A DNA stretch of 64,000 bases, from positions 3,046,970 to 3,110,969 of the forward strand of contig NC_049985.1 of NCBI RefSeq assembly GCF_000003815.2. Reading direction: 5' to 3'. Under the pieces are notes generated by a model. The model was not told the DNA's origin. It saw only the letters and a program-made list of their open reading frames with translations, and searched no databases. The DNA comes from Branchiostoma floridae (Eukaryota; Chordata; Leptocardii; Amphioxiformes; Branchiostomatidae). Numbering within the stretch: the first letter of the stretch is position 1; each line of letters begins with the position of its first letter. Positions 20,061-32,199 of this stretch are shown piece after piece. The position numbers were made by a program, and so were the translations under genes.

Positions 20061-20978
20061 CGTAGATGCCATGAATATCGGATAAAAGTGCTATAAACTG
20101 CAAAGTAAATGCTTAGAGATCAGTTTTAGGTTTACTTTTTATGTAGAAAGTCAGCAGCATATGCTATCCATCTAATCTCTGAATAGAGGAATCATGGCTG
20201 TAATATGGTAATGATACCTTTTATTCTTGCACAACCCCACGTTCATTTTACGGTAATGCATTCAATTTTAGACCTATTTGATGTAGAGAGCGAGGATAAT
20301 GTCTTCTCTACAACTGCCAGTGAGTGGAAGCCATTATCGCTGAAATGGTTGTGGTTCTTCATTAGATAGCTTTAAACAAAGCGTGGAGGCATGTACAGTA
20401 TAGTAGTTACGTAGGGCCTCTGTGTGAAAAGTCATGTAAGGACATGTTGATTTGATTACATGTTTGACATCCTCTGGGAACTCCAAAACTGATGTGAGCG
20501 TGCGAATAAAAAAAGGTTTGGCAAAAAAAAGTTGCAGGCACTATGAAATCTAAGTGGTCTGGAAGGTTGAATAAATGACCGAATACAGAGTAATAAATAC
20601 CTTTACTTTCTGCTTTCACATCTTCTTCTTTGACATTGGAATTGACGCTGGACATTAGTATATGTTTTCAGATATATATGTATTTTTCATCGGATCCGCA
20701 GATATGTATTTTTCATCCACAGCGTATATTCGCTACTTTCGTAGCTGCTTTCTATGATTTAATGCATGTGTGAAAACTTTTTATTTTATTTTTGGCAATG
20801 GCCCAAAATTGATGTGCACAAGGATGTCATCCACATAATCAAGTCAACATGGCCTGTAATTCACTCACAGCTGCCACCTGCTTCCGAAGCTGATGTGTTA
20901 CTCCTAACAGCAATCACGCCAGTTCTGCCGATACAGATACATAAAGTGCCGGCGCTGGATGGGTGGTTAGGCCATTGA

Positions 20979-21345
20979 TTTGTTGGGTATGTTGTGGAAA
21001 TGTGAATTCACATTTGGGTGAATGTCAGGAGGTACACGTGTTATGGACAATCATGCAAGGGTAGACTGGACAATTATGGTCCAAACTGCAAAGAAGAGCG
21101 CTTAGGGGACCAGCAAAATCTGGTCTATATGTAGACAGGGGATTTGCTGGGTATGTTGTGGAAATGTGGTACACATCAACAGGTACACGTGTTATGGCCA
21201 CTTTTGCAAAGGGAGACTGGACAATTACAGTCAAAACTGCAAAGAAGACCGCTTAGGGGACCAGTAAAGTCCGGTCTATGTGAACAGATGGTTACTATTG
21301 ACAGTATTCTTACTGCTTGTGTCAGTAGGGAAAAATATGTAATGG
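20979..21345 (+). repeat. Duplicated block containing dispersed repeat P, copies 3 and 4
   Basis: A block (TTGGGTATGTTGTGGAAATG ..., GTACACGTGTTATGG, AGACTGGACAATTA, then the P start) occurs twice, at about 20979-21148 and 21148-21345. The second copy continues further into P (ACTATTGACAGTATTCTTAC). The P element was therefore duplicated with its flank. Confidence 0.8.
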
Positions 21346-21462
21346 ACCGCTGAAACGCGTGATCTTCTATATGGCTCTCCTCAAATAAATGCAGGCCTGG
21401 ACCTCCAACTTTATTTCCCATTCGAGAAGGTCCCTATCATAAACTACATTTGTAGGCACTCA

Positions 21463-21740
21463 TTTTCAACTGGATAGAGTCAGGAAATAGTTGTGAAGTG
21501 CCATTCCCAGGGGCACAACATGTGAGCCTCCTAGGATTCCTACCTGGCCAATACCAGGGTATCAAACACCCGACCTTTAGCACTTATCAGAGAGGCATGC
21601 CTGACCTAACTTAGGTACTCAATTTCATCTAAATAGAGAAAAATGGTGTGAAGTGCTTTCCCAAGGGTAATGCAGTCTGCTAGGGTTCCTACCTGGCCAG
21701 GTACTGGACTCTACTCCACTCCTTGAAAGGTAGATGCCAC
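21463..21740. repeat. Two tandem copies of a SINE-like or LINE-tail-like segment
   Basis: GTGAAGTGCCATTCCCAGGG at about 21493 and GTGAAGTGCTTTCCCAAGGG at about 21648 start two related segments, each followed by AGGxTTCCTACCTGGCCA. The first continues with ATCAAACACCCGACC, reminiscent of a decayed tRNA-type box. I infer a dispersed retroposon fragment. Confidence 0.5.
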
Positions 21741-22157
21741 CAGGTCATATCTTCATGTCAGCTCTCTTATATGTTGGTGTCAAGTCCAGGACAATGCCAC
21801 AGGATGCTGATGTCAACTCTAACTTCACGCTGACACAGGTCTGCATTGGTAACCGGCAAATTGGATTGGACAGCAGCCCTGGCCACAGGGGTTGCTGGGA
21901 AAAAGTCACCACAAAAACTCAGGGCAGGAATTTTGTTGCTCGAAAGGATACAATTAAACAAGGCTGTGAAGCCATTGAAGATTGAATAAGAAAGATTTTT
22001 TGAAATGGCCACAGGGGTTGCTGGGAAAAAATCACCACAGAAATTCATGGGCGGCATTTTTTATTATTTTCTAATGCACTAAAGGATGCCACTTATGGCT
22101 GTGCAGCCACTGTAGGTGGAATGTTAGAAAACAGAAATAAATTTTAAAAATTTATAA

Positions 22158-22444
22158 CTACCCAAGACCACTCAAGGGACCGATAACATCTGAGGTCAGG
22201 CGGTGACTGTTGACAGGATTCTTACTATGTTTGAATCAATCCATGGGAAATTATCAAAGGGACCAGCAAAAAGGTCATATTGGGCAGGTGGTCCTTATGT
22301 AAAGGTTGTCATTAGTAAAGGTTTGACTGTATATCAATGGCCAGGTGGTCCCTATGTGGGGTGGTCACTCATACAGGTTTGACAACTGTATCAATGGCCA
22401 GGTGGTCCTAATGCAGAGGCGGTCACTAGCACAGGTGTAACTAT
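22158..22444 (+). repeat. Dispersed repeat P, copy 5, with tripled right end
   Basis: Starts CCAAGACCACTCAAGGGACC and contains GTGACTGTTGACAGGATTCT. The right-end module (GCCAGGTGGTCC ... AGGTTTGAC) is present three times, near 22287, 22341 and 22398, so the 3' part expanded in tandem. Confidence 0.8.
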
Positions 22445-22639
22445 TTTGGGGGAAATTTCCAAAACAAAGTACAAAGATTGCTCCTTGCTGAAGTTTAGAT
22501 AGGGTGGACCAACTTAAGTGTGGCCTGCAGCTTTTCTAAGAAAAAATACCAATTTCCCTCTGACCTTCAACTTGCTGTTAGCAGGTGGGTGTTTCCCCGG
22601 AAAGTGCTAAATAGAGGTCGGTGAAGGTTGACTCATGTT

Positions 22640-23450
22640 TGTCAAAGCCAAGGCCATGGTACCCCATCTCTACTTATCCGTTCATTCATGTTTGTCGGAG
22701 TCAAGAGTACCCCATTTGTAGTTATCCGTTCGCACTCTCATTTTAAGTGGTCACGGGCCTGGAAAGTGCAGTCGATTATCACATGCTTAGTGAGGTTTTC
22801 CTGTACATTTAGGCAACATTCTGACAGAGCGGTCCTCTCTTCCTCATCCTTTTAAAGTAACCACTATCATCATGCTGATCATTCTGTCACTTGTAATGAG
22901 AAGGGCAAGGTCGCCAGTGCAAAATGTCTTGTTGTTTAGATAAGTTTGGAAGCCCTTGACACAAAGGTGTTGTCTTCAACGGTGGCTTGTATACTTAGGA
23001 CAGTCTGCAAACCATGAAGAAACGACAAAGTATTTGTAGCTATCTATCGATTTACGCTTTCTATTCCAGTGGTTACAGCACTGAGAAGGGCGCTGACTTA
23101 TAGCAAGGATTCCTGTACACTTAGGTCTTCAAACCGTGTTGACATTTTTTTAGCTATCTGTTCACTCTTTTATTTTAGTGGCAAGAGGACTGGAAGGAAA
23201 AGTTGATTCATGTAGTTAATCTATCGATTCATGCTTCCCATTCCAGTGGTTACAGGAGTGTGAAGTGCACTGGTTCAGAGCAAGGTTTTCCAGTATACTT
23301 AACTCTTAAGATAGTCTGCAAACTGTGAGGACGTGATAAAGTATTTGTAGCTATCTGTTCACGCTTTCACTTTAGTGATGACTGGACTGTAGGAAAAGTC
23401 GATTATTCCTTACTTAGCAAGGTTCTCCTGTATACTAAGGAAAATCTGAT
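22640..23450. repeat. Degenerate tandem array, unit about 150-175 bp
   Basis: The anchor GCAAGGTTTTCCTGTAxACTTAGG or a close variant occurs near 22791, 23104, 23279 and 23419. Other shared blocks are TAGCTATCTGTTCACxCTTT and AxTTTAGTGGTxAC. The units are strongly diverged, which suggests an old array. Confidence 0.65.
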
Positions 23451-23617
23451 ACAGGAAAAAAGAGCCATAAGGATCCTGAATCATGTTGAGGACGACGTGT
23501 GATAAAACCCCCGTCAGCAGGGGCTGTATAAGGTGGGAATGATGGAGTGCAGGGATAGACGTTACTGCAGCAGGCTTTGTGGCTTTGTGATTCGGCATGG
23601 CATGGGGTCCCCAAAGG

Positions 23618-23977
23618 CAGGGTTGTAGCCAGTGCCCATCCTTCCGAATTTTGCAGCTAAACACGGAAAAAATTTGCCCATTCCGTCCTCTGTGATGGGA
23701 CAAAAATCGATATGTAAAGATATAATAAAACTGTCTTCCTTGTGTAATTTTTCACCAAAACAGACTGCTGTTGGACAGCTTAGTCTACCAGCAAAATTTA
23801 CACCTCAAAATCATATCAGGAAAAAGCATTTCAGAGGGTCTAGATTTCAAAATTTTCTTGGGAGAGCATACCCCCAGACCCTCCTTGGAATCTAATAGGG
23901 CCTTTGGCACTAAATAGGATTTCCATTCAATCAAAGTCGAGGGGACGAAAAATGATTTCAGGCTGGCTACAACCCTG
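23618..23977. mobile_element. hAT-type miniature element, 360 bp
   Basis: Termini CAGGGTTGTAGCCAG and CTGGCTACAACCCTG form a perfect 15-bp inverted repeat, and CAGGG fits the YARNG start typical of hAT elements. The expected 8-bp target copies (CCCAAAGG and GCCTATGG) agree at five of eight positions, consistent with age. The interior is AT-rich and non-coding, so it is a non-autonomous element. Confidence 0.7.
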
Positions 23978-24706
23978 GCCTATGGACAGGACAGTTGGAA
24001 TTTCGAGCATGTCTGGGTTATTTCTCCCATTGTGAACTCCAGCAGGGCATCTTCATAGTCCAGTTCCCCAGTGGCTCGGCACCACTGCTGGGATATTGTT
24101 CTGGGTGGGAAAATGGAGACTATGGATGGGTGAAGCCTAACAGTATGAGAAGAAGGGGTTAGAAAGGGCATCAGGCTCCAGAAACGGCGCTCGCTCTTCT
24201 GTAAAATCATGATTTACTTCCGTCAGGGGCAGGTGCTGTGTAAAGCCAAGCTTTCTGTTTGCGAAAGGGCTGTGTTCTGTTTGCAGTTGTGTTAAGAGAG
24301 GCTTTTGTCCCCTTTGTGTCGTATTTGTTTTTACCTTTTCCCAGTTTGCGGACCGCTCTGCTGGCTCTGTAGGCCCCGATGCGGCCACTCGAGAACTGTT
24401 TGCGCAAGCTTTTGGAGGTCATCCTCCGTAGACTGACCACTTTCTCCTGCCATTGTCCAAGCCAATTGAGCAGGAGACAGCAAGCTTCGGCCAAGCCAAT
24501 TTTATTTCTTTGTTCTCGGACTTAAAGAGGACTGGAAGATGAAAACATATCTGAGGAGAAAGTCTGTTCTGTGGTACACACAGTTTCCAGGAGCGAATTC
24601 AGAGTCAATTCCCCTTAGATTCAAGTTGTTTTTTCCACATGTTGTTATACTAATTTTTTACTTTTGGATATTGTTGAGGAGGTTCATCAGTCACGTATGA
24701 ATACAC

Positions 24707-24798
24707 TTACTCCAAATTATCTTCAAGCAATGACTGTTTTTAAAGGTAAGGTACTAAGGTACAAAAAACAGTCATTGCTTGAAGAAAATTTGGAGTAA
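24707..24798. repeat. Near-perfect 35-bp-stem hairpin
   Basis: The left arm 24707-24741 (contains TTCAAGCAATGACTGTTTTT) and right arm 24764-24798 (contains AAAAACAGTCATTGCTTGAA) are complementary at 34 of 35 positions. The loop is 22 bases. It could be a young palindromic transposon, a recent inverted duplication or the stem of a small-RNA precursor. No flanking target duplication was identified. Confidence 0.85.
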
Positions 24799-25792
24799 CT
24801 TACTTTGGTATGTCTGAAACCAAGGACAAGAATTGAAGTGGGCTTTTGTCATGCCATGGGAATGAAGAATCGGACTTAATGCCATCCTGTACTTCAGAGG
24901 CCGACAAAGCACTTGAAGGCTCGAGATTGCCCTAACCAACATCCAACCACTGTGGCCCATTGTGATGATGTTTTCTTTATCGTTGGTTAAGTGGCCAAGT
25001 CCACATTTTTGTGTCAGGCTATGTCAAGTGGTCTGATGTCACCGGGTTTAGGGACCTGACGTGATGCCGGAGTAGTTTACACATATCGGGGATACGAAAG
25101 CTTTAGCAGAAAAACATTCTTGTGTTATGCAATGTGAAGTGCCAAAATGTCACCAAGTTTTAGGGAACTGACTGAAACCAAGGCTGTACCAATTCATTTT
25201 GTTGGTTGTCACACATCTTACTATAAAAGATGGAAAGAAAACATGATAAAACATAGGACTGGCAGGCAAGAAATCTTGACTCTATTCTTTACTCCCTGAA
25301 AGTGTACAATGTTCTAACAACTTTCTCACTTTCTTAGCATGGTCAGTTTGGCAGTGCTTGAACCCCCACTGTTACACTACTCCCCCTTTTCTTTTTTTAA
25401 AGATTCGTCCTTGAATATCTGAGTTCAATACTGTATCCCACTGTGGCACATCTTTAGCCTGTTACTCACAGGGTCCGCACACTAATGTAAGAACCAAGAA
25501 GATGACTTAGCATGACTGAAAATAGTTTACACCCAGCCAGGAGACAAGGGCTTCAGCGGAGACTCCGATAATCCTTCTGTGTAGACCCAGCTGGTGTAAC
25601 ATCGGATCAGGGTCTCTACGCGGAACGTCCCAATCCTGGTGAATAATCTTATTAGCTGGTTGTGTAGAGTCCACTGTTTATAGCTGTGTGCGAGGGAGTG
25701 AGCCGGGTTGCCGATCCCTTTAAATGCAAGAAGGATGTACAGCTGTTAAGGTTGTGGTCGAAAGCTTTTCCTGAACGCTGTAGTGTTGTGGT

Positions 25793-26151
25793 TTGTTATC
25801 TTAAGTCTGACATGCATGTCTAGATTAGAAGAAGAAGAAGTTTTAGCTTATGATAACATCGTCTCAATACCGGAAATCTGAAGACAAGAGAAACTTGATA
25901 TTTGTTATCTTATAGGTATGACATGCAAGTTTTCGGGTCTAACGGCTAGTTTAGAAAAAGACGTTTTAGCTTATGATGACATCGTCTCAATAACGGAAAT
26001 CTGAAGACTAGAGAAACTTGATATTTGTTGTCTTATAAGTATGACATGCAAGTTTTCAGGTCCAACGGCTAGTTTAGAAGAAGACGTTTTAGCTTATGAT
26101 AACATTGTCTCAATAACAGAAATCTGAAGACAAGAGAAACTTGATATTTGC
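25793..26151. repeat. Three-copy tandem repeat, 123-bp unit
   Basis: The anchor TTTTAGCTTATGAT starts at 25841, 25964 and 26087, exactly 123 bases apart. Units share ACATGCAAGTTTTC, CTAGTTTAGAA and GAGAAACTTGATATTTG. Divergence is low, so the array is fairly young. It holds no open frame across units. Confidence 0.93.
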
Positions 26152-26599
26152 AGAAGGCATGGCAGAGGTGTGCTGCAGTTGTACTTAATGTTTGAACCAT
26201 GTCTTTGCTGCCAAAGTGAAACTCCATAACTAATGCAGGTCTCATGCCAAAAGGCTAAACAAGATAATAGCATAACCCTTTCAACCTACATGTACACAGT
26301 TCTCAAGTTACTCAGGCAACTGAATATGTTTCATACTCTTACAAAACTTAGCATAAGCCTTGAGTAACTTTTGTGTTGTGTGTCTTATCACCTGGATGTC
26401 TTATCTTTGTGGGCATATGTTTTGACCAAGTTCGACCTAGTTCTATGTTGTTTGGTTTCTCTGCCTGCTTTTTCTTGCCAATTATCCCTGTCAACACCAC
26501 AACAGAGAAGCAGGTCCAGTTAAGCTCCTTAGAAACTTTCAGTCTCTTCCAGACATGTTTACGCAGCCAAGGAGGGCCAGGCATTTCTGCAGGAGTGTT

Positions 26600-27560
26600 C
26601 TGTTTACTGCAAAAGGTTGGCTGTGAAGTCAGCTGCAGCCTCTGTAATCTTCCTTGTGTTTACTTTCCACTTGCAACAGAAGGAGGAAAGAGGGACATGT
26701 CTTCATAGGCTGGATTTTGCCATCTTAAAGGAATTTGTACAGTTTTCTGAGCTTTTATCGTTTGAGGCATAGTTCGTTAACAGCTGAGATGAGCTGTGAA
26801 GTCAGCTGCCTCTAATCTTCACATTCTGTTTACCTCCCAATTTAGATACAAGGAAGAAAAAAGGGTGTGTCTTTAAGGTGGATTTTGCCATCTTAAGGAC
26901 TTTGTGATGTTTTGTGAACTTCGCTTCATCACTTTGCAGAAGTAATTTGTTGAAAGCTCGGAACAAAATGTGAAGCCAGCTGAGACCAATATCGCCACTC
27001 CAAACACAATGAGTAAAAAGGATGTTTCTTGAAAGTTGGATCTTAAAAGGAATTTGTACAGTTTTCTAAACGTCTTCCAGTTACTTTGCAGAAGTTATTT
27101 CTTAACACTAAGTAATGATAAATGTGAAATCAGCTGCTTGCATAATCTTTCTGTGAAAAAGGATGCTTCTTAAAAGTTGGATCTTACAGGAATTTGTACT
27201 GTTTTCTGCATGTCATCCAGTTACTTTGCAGAAGTTATTTCTTAACGCTAAGTAAGGGGACATGTGGAATCAGCTGCTTTCATGATCTTCCTGTGTTTAC
27301 TGTCCATCTCAGAGAGGGGGGAGAGGGATGTATCTTCAAGAGGTTGGATTTTGTTGGAATTTGTGCAGTTATGTGACTTAAAACTCATCCCTTTCCAAGA
27401 GCAGTTTGTTTACAGCGGGGGTAGACAGTGAAGTCAGCTGCCTTTGTAATCCTTCCTAAGTGTTTACCAAGTCCAGCTTTAGAGACGGGGAGAGGGACAT
27501 TTCTTAATAGAGTTTGATGAACCATTTTAAAGGAATTTGTGCTGATTTCCTTACGTCAAC
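26600..27560. repeat. Six-copy tandem array, unit about 140-174 bp
   Basis: The anchor GTGAAGTCAGCTG or a close variant lies at 26623, 26796, 26970, 27124, 27264 and 27429 (spacings 173, 174, 154, 140, 165). Other shared blocks are GGAATTTGTACAGTTTTCT and CACTTTGCAGAAGT. Degenerate minisatellite. Confidence 0.9.
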
Positions 27561-28874
27561 TTGGGACATAACAGGTGTTAGCTTAGCATAACATCAAAGT
27601 AACTTCTTGAGTTCAACTTTGTATTTCTGCACAATTAGCACATAAAAAATAACAAATTTAACTTAAAACATACACTAATCACAATGCCACAGAATGTTTT
27701 ATTTCGAGCAGAATCGGAAAGTACTATTTTAGAAAATGTAGATATAAAGTGTAGGGGTAAATACAGACCGATCTCATTTATACAAGGTCTTTTTCTTTTT
27801 GATTTACTGAAATATCAATGTGAGACAATAGCTAAAGACGATATAACAAACAAATCAACAACTGAATATATATGTATAATGCTAATTCCAATGGTACACG
27901 CTTATATTCACACACGTGACTGAGTTTTCAAAGGTTTTTGAAATAGGAGTTTAGCTTGTTTCACCTTTAGTATTTGGAGTGTAGCTTATCAGAGCAGGCC
28001 AGGTGGGACGCTTGCTCATACCAGGCTTAGGGCCCAGTTGGTGTCTGTTTCTAAAAATACCTGTGAGAGTGAGTACATGTAAGAAGAGTCTTACTGTCTG
28101 TGCAGGATAGATACAGAAACTGAGACCTAGTAGTGATGTCATTTCAGAGGGCCACTCACAAAAAAGTTACTTTTTCTTTTGCCCTACTTTTTGAGAAGTA
28201 AGAACTTCTGCCAAATGACAGTTTTTCTTCTAACCTACAAAACTTACCAAAAACATAGATGTTTGAAACTAAATTACAAAAATGTGGTATTTGACAAAAC
28301 TTTGGTCAAAGTGTGTAGCCTCTCTTGTCAAGAAATAAGAAACCAAATCGCAGGACTATTGTCTTTTCTTGTTTGTTTTTCTTTGCTTTTGTAACCGCCA
28401 ATTATGAGATTTTTGCCAGAATTCCTGAGCTGTAACAAGTTGTTCGGGGAGGCGAAGAATGTAACTCTTCATGTTGGCACATTCCAAGTCTTATGCCTCG
28501 GAGACGAATCTGCGAAACTAGTCAATTTCGGTTCTGGTCTGCTTCCAGTCCACCGAAGGTATTGCAATATCTCGCAAACTACCATTACCTATGACGTGTC
28601 CCATCCAAGGAATGGTTTTCCAGGCTGTTAGCTGTCTTGATTTGCGCAAATCGGCAAAAATTTATGGTGATGGGCGCTATTCGTAATCCATGCCTACCTC
28701 ACAGCATGTTACGGTCTCGGAAGAACAGAGACTCGGCTCTGCACAGCGGTATGTTCTCACGCGTACCAGCAGAATTCCTGAGTAATGGTTGGGTGTTCTT
28801 CACTGTCTCTGCTATGCAGTCACAAACGCAGGGCTGGAAATACTTTGGTTTGGTTTGGTTCGGACTGATATGAC

Positions 28875-29331
28875 TAGGGATGTGTACCGGTACAGTGTAC
28901 CGATACAGTACTGGTACAATCAATTAGGTACAGATACAAAAATACCGAACCCTGGTGTACCGGTACTGGACCTGTATCTAATTAGTGCAAGCCAGGCAGG
29001 ATAACAGGTCAGGGGATGGCCACTTTGACAGATAAAATTACTGTGAAATCACCATAGCAGTCTCTGAGCCCCAGTGAGGGAAAAGCAACAAGGGTCAAAT
29101 TTTTGTTGCATCATGTGTCTACCATAATAAACACGTTTTTATTGGTTCAAACATGCTTCTACCCTTTTTCATACATTGTTTTGCCATTATAACATAATAT
29201 AACATAATATTATGATATAATATTCAATGCCATGCATTTAGGTCCGGACTCATTAGGTCCGGACCTGTACCTAAACCTCTGGATTCGAATCCGGACCTGT
29301 ACCTAAACGTGGGTTTAGGTACGCATCCCTA
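28875..29331. mobile_element. hAT-type miniature element, 457 bp, perfect 8-bp target duplication
   Basis: Termini TAGGGATGTGTACC and GGTACGCATCCCTA are inverted repeats with one mismatch. The flanking GATATGAC at 28867-28874 and 29332-29339 is a perfect 8-bp duplication, the hAT hallmark, and TAGGG fits the hAT YARNG start. The interior carries repeated GTACCGGTAC-like motifs on the left and GGTCCGGACCTGTACCTAAA repeats on the right. There is no transposase, so it is non-autonomous. Confidence 0.9.
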
Positions 29332-30795
29332 GATATGACTGATATGTCACTATTCTTCTGAGTCCGGGTAAATGATATAAATCCCCGTATGGCTGATATG
29401 AGACAGAGGTTTGCTAGGCCTCCATTCAGGTGATATGAAATAAATCACCAACTTCAGACAGAAGGATTTGCACATAGATCGTAGGCATGCCCTTACTTGG
29501 TGCATATGCACTTTTGTATGCCCAAACTTGGATGCACTGGTATATCTAGATATGTATGTTGGATTACATATGTCAAGGCTTTATTATACACTAGTACAGA
29601 GCATATTCTTGACATCCAAGTATCAGAAAAAATATCAAAGTGTTTGTTTAAGTTTTAGAAGCTAGCCAAAGAATTTTAGATTTACCTGTAAGTTCTGAAT
29701 AGTGGCAGTAACCGTTAAGGTTTTTGATGACAGTCTATTTCAATTTATGCACACAAAATTTTCTTGCACACCAGCCTGATGATGATGATGATGTGTCTCT
29801 TTATTCAGTTTTATGTAAGGAGTTCTAGAGCACCTATTCCACCAAAAATGAATTTCGAGCCCTTCAACAACTGTAAATCCTAGCTAGAGGGGATGTTCAG
29901 TGGGATAGTCCCTCTCACAAATCATGTACAAGAAGGAAAAGCCTGGTGGGAAAATAGCACAGAGATAAGGCGGCATTCTGAAAGTTGAAAAGTCACCGAA
30001 TTAGCAGGGAATCTGATTCCGAAAATTTGTCCCTGTAATCTTTTTCTTTGTGTGTAAGAATCCTCTACAACAGCAGTGCTTGTAGTATAGTAGTAAATGG
30101 TTTGGTCAAGATGAAATAAGTCTAACAGCAAAGAAGGTTGAAATCTGCAGAGAAAGGCTTTTTAAAATGTTGATATTACTTCTTGTGGATAGGTTTGAAC
30201 AGGGCTTTATGGAATGGAGCACCATTATTCATAGGTTTAGGAGTGAGCGCTTCACTGAACCTAACTGTGTACTGAAATATATGGTTCTTCCCATGAAATA
30301 GTCTGCTTTTTCTGACATATATATGCCCAAAGATAGAGAGCAGCGGTATTATTTTTCTGGACCAGTGGATTCATGGGTCTGCTTTCAATGGCAGTCACTT
30401 TGAATTTGGAAAGGCAACATTTCAACTCCTTACTAAATGTACAGTAGAGTTTTATATGACATTTGTATGGGCGTACTTTCCTCTGTAGTATGACACGGGG
30501 CATAATTCACTCCTATGATGTACTGCTTTATAGACGGTTTGTCTTTGAAGATATGTTTTAGATTTATTGTGGAGTTTCTTTTCTGGTTAAGTTGAAAGTA
30601 CCTCAGGCGAGATTGATTTATTTCTTTTCCTCTTGGACACATTGCAGTAAAAGTCTAACAAGATGAATACAGAGAATAGGAGGAAAGTACCTCAGGCCCC
30701 GTCAACTTATTAGTTTGGTTATGGACACATTTAAGTTGATATTTAGCAAGAGAACAAGATATCAGAGAACTGGGAAGAAAACTAGCATCTGTCTT

Positions 30796-31352
30796 TAAAG
30801 GCGCCCAGAGCAGTTTTTTTAGTCTTTTCAAATTTAATTTTCAAGTCATTTTTACACACAGTAAGCTTGAATAACACTATCTCATTACAGATCAACCTTT
30901 ATTGAGCAAAGATGATACGTCATTGAGTGGTGAGGACTCATTAAAAATCTGAGCGCTGCACGTGCCATTATTTCAAATTTGTGGAACGCACGCGAACATG
31001 ACCGATGAATCCCGAACGCTTCCGGAGATGTCGTCACTTGTTCGAATAAAGTTTTGATTTGCGAACGGGCGAATCAGATTCAATTTGCTCGGTGACCTCA
31101 TGCCTTCGAAAATCTCCGAAAAGTACCGACGGGAAACCGTTAGTGGCTCGATCCTGTGCTGATTTATTGTAGGATATAATAAATCAAAGGGGCCCGTTTG
31201 CAACATGTTTGTGCGTCCTTTTAATCGCTGAAAGTACGAAATAATGACACAAATGTGCTAGAATGGTGAAGTAAATGTCAATACCGTACCGATTGTCTCA
31301 TCCAGAATATCCCCAATTTTAATGCACTAAAAACTGCTCTGGGCGCCTTTTA
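30796..31352. mobile_element. 557-bp element with 22-bp terminal inverted repeats
   Basis: The left end (T)AAAGGCGCCCAGAGCAGTTT and right end AAACTGCTCTGGGCGCCTTT are perfect inverted repeats over at least 22 bp. The interior includes a GC-richer block (30960-31160) with a 77-codon minus-strand frame that I do not recognise. No exact target duplication is visible. Most likely a non-autonomous DNA transposon. Confidence 0.85.
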
Positions 31353-32199
31353 TCTCTTTCTGTGTATGAAGACAGACATTACTTTTCAGACTTTGTTTTT
31401 ATGTTGTTCTTCCATTACAGTATGGTGTTTTTAAAATCAGACTAAGAAATCAAAGTCAGATCTTATCATAAAAATGCTGTTTTCATGAAGTGGATTGCTT
31501 GCTCTACTTTTCATTGTACAAACATAACTGAAACCCTTATCTTCAGAGCACCTTTGAAAATGACAGGTTGAAAAGAAAAGCGTCATTGAAAGTAAAAGTT
31601 TGAAGAAAAAAACATCAGTGGAAGGAAAAGCGTGAAAGAAAAATCATCAGTGAAAGTATAAGTGTGAAATTTAAAGCATCAGTATTGCATCAGTAAGTTC
31701 TGTATTGAATTGTTCTGTCAGTTTATTCTAATTTCTGGAGACTTTGATGAAGAGTAATGGATGTCACTCGGAATCCCTGGAACTAGATTAATTTTTATCA
31801 AGTTGTAGAAACTGAACTGCCTTTAAATATTGTTTACCTGGATGTCTAACCTTTATAAATGCATGGAAACATCAGCGAAAGTTAAAAGTGGGCATCACTT
31901 TCCCAACAACAACAGTAGAAGGTCCCTCTCCAGAGAACAGTTTACTTTTCCCAGTGAATGGTGTAATGTAAACAGTCACTCTCACCCTGCCCCTTCTGTA
32001 GCCCTACTTTCCTTTGTGTGCTGCTTTTGAAACTGGAACCCTGCAGTGAAAAGGGTGTCAAGTACCCTAAGGACTGCTTATTATGCATTCAGACTCAACG
32101 TCTTCATCACACAGAATTGGCAGGATTGTGTTAATCCGGTGGCGGTGTGATCTAGTAATGGGTTTAGTAGATTTGGGGATTAGGACTGCAATTGTCATG

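Larger units (their letters stand above)
11982..24706. other. Unassigned intervals, first part of the downstream region
   Basis: I see no gene or repeat structure in 11982-12639, 13126-14347, 14461-15195, 15596-15990, 16795-18640, 19001-19820, 20070-20978, 21741-22157 or 23978-24706. These are AT-rich with only short random frames. Isolated copies of a GGCCACACCAATT-type dispersed motif occur near 16499, 19119 and 24495, and of a TGTGCAGGTA motif near 17558. If the donor at 11970 is used, this is the start of a long intron. Confidence 0.55.

Noticed and set aside
29260-29300. tRNA gene suggested by GGATTCGAATCC
   Set aside because: The motif lies in the internal repeats of the hAT element; there is no A box or cloverleaf around it.
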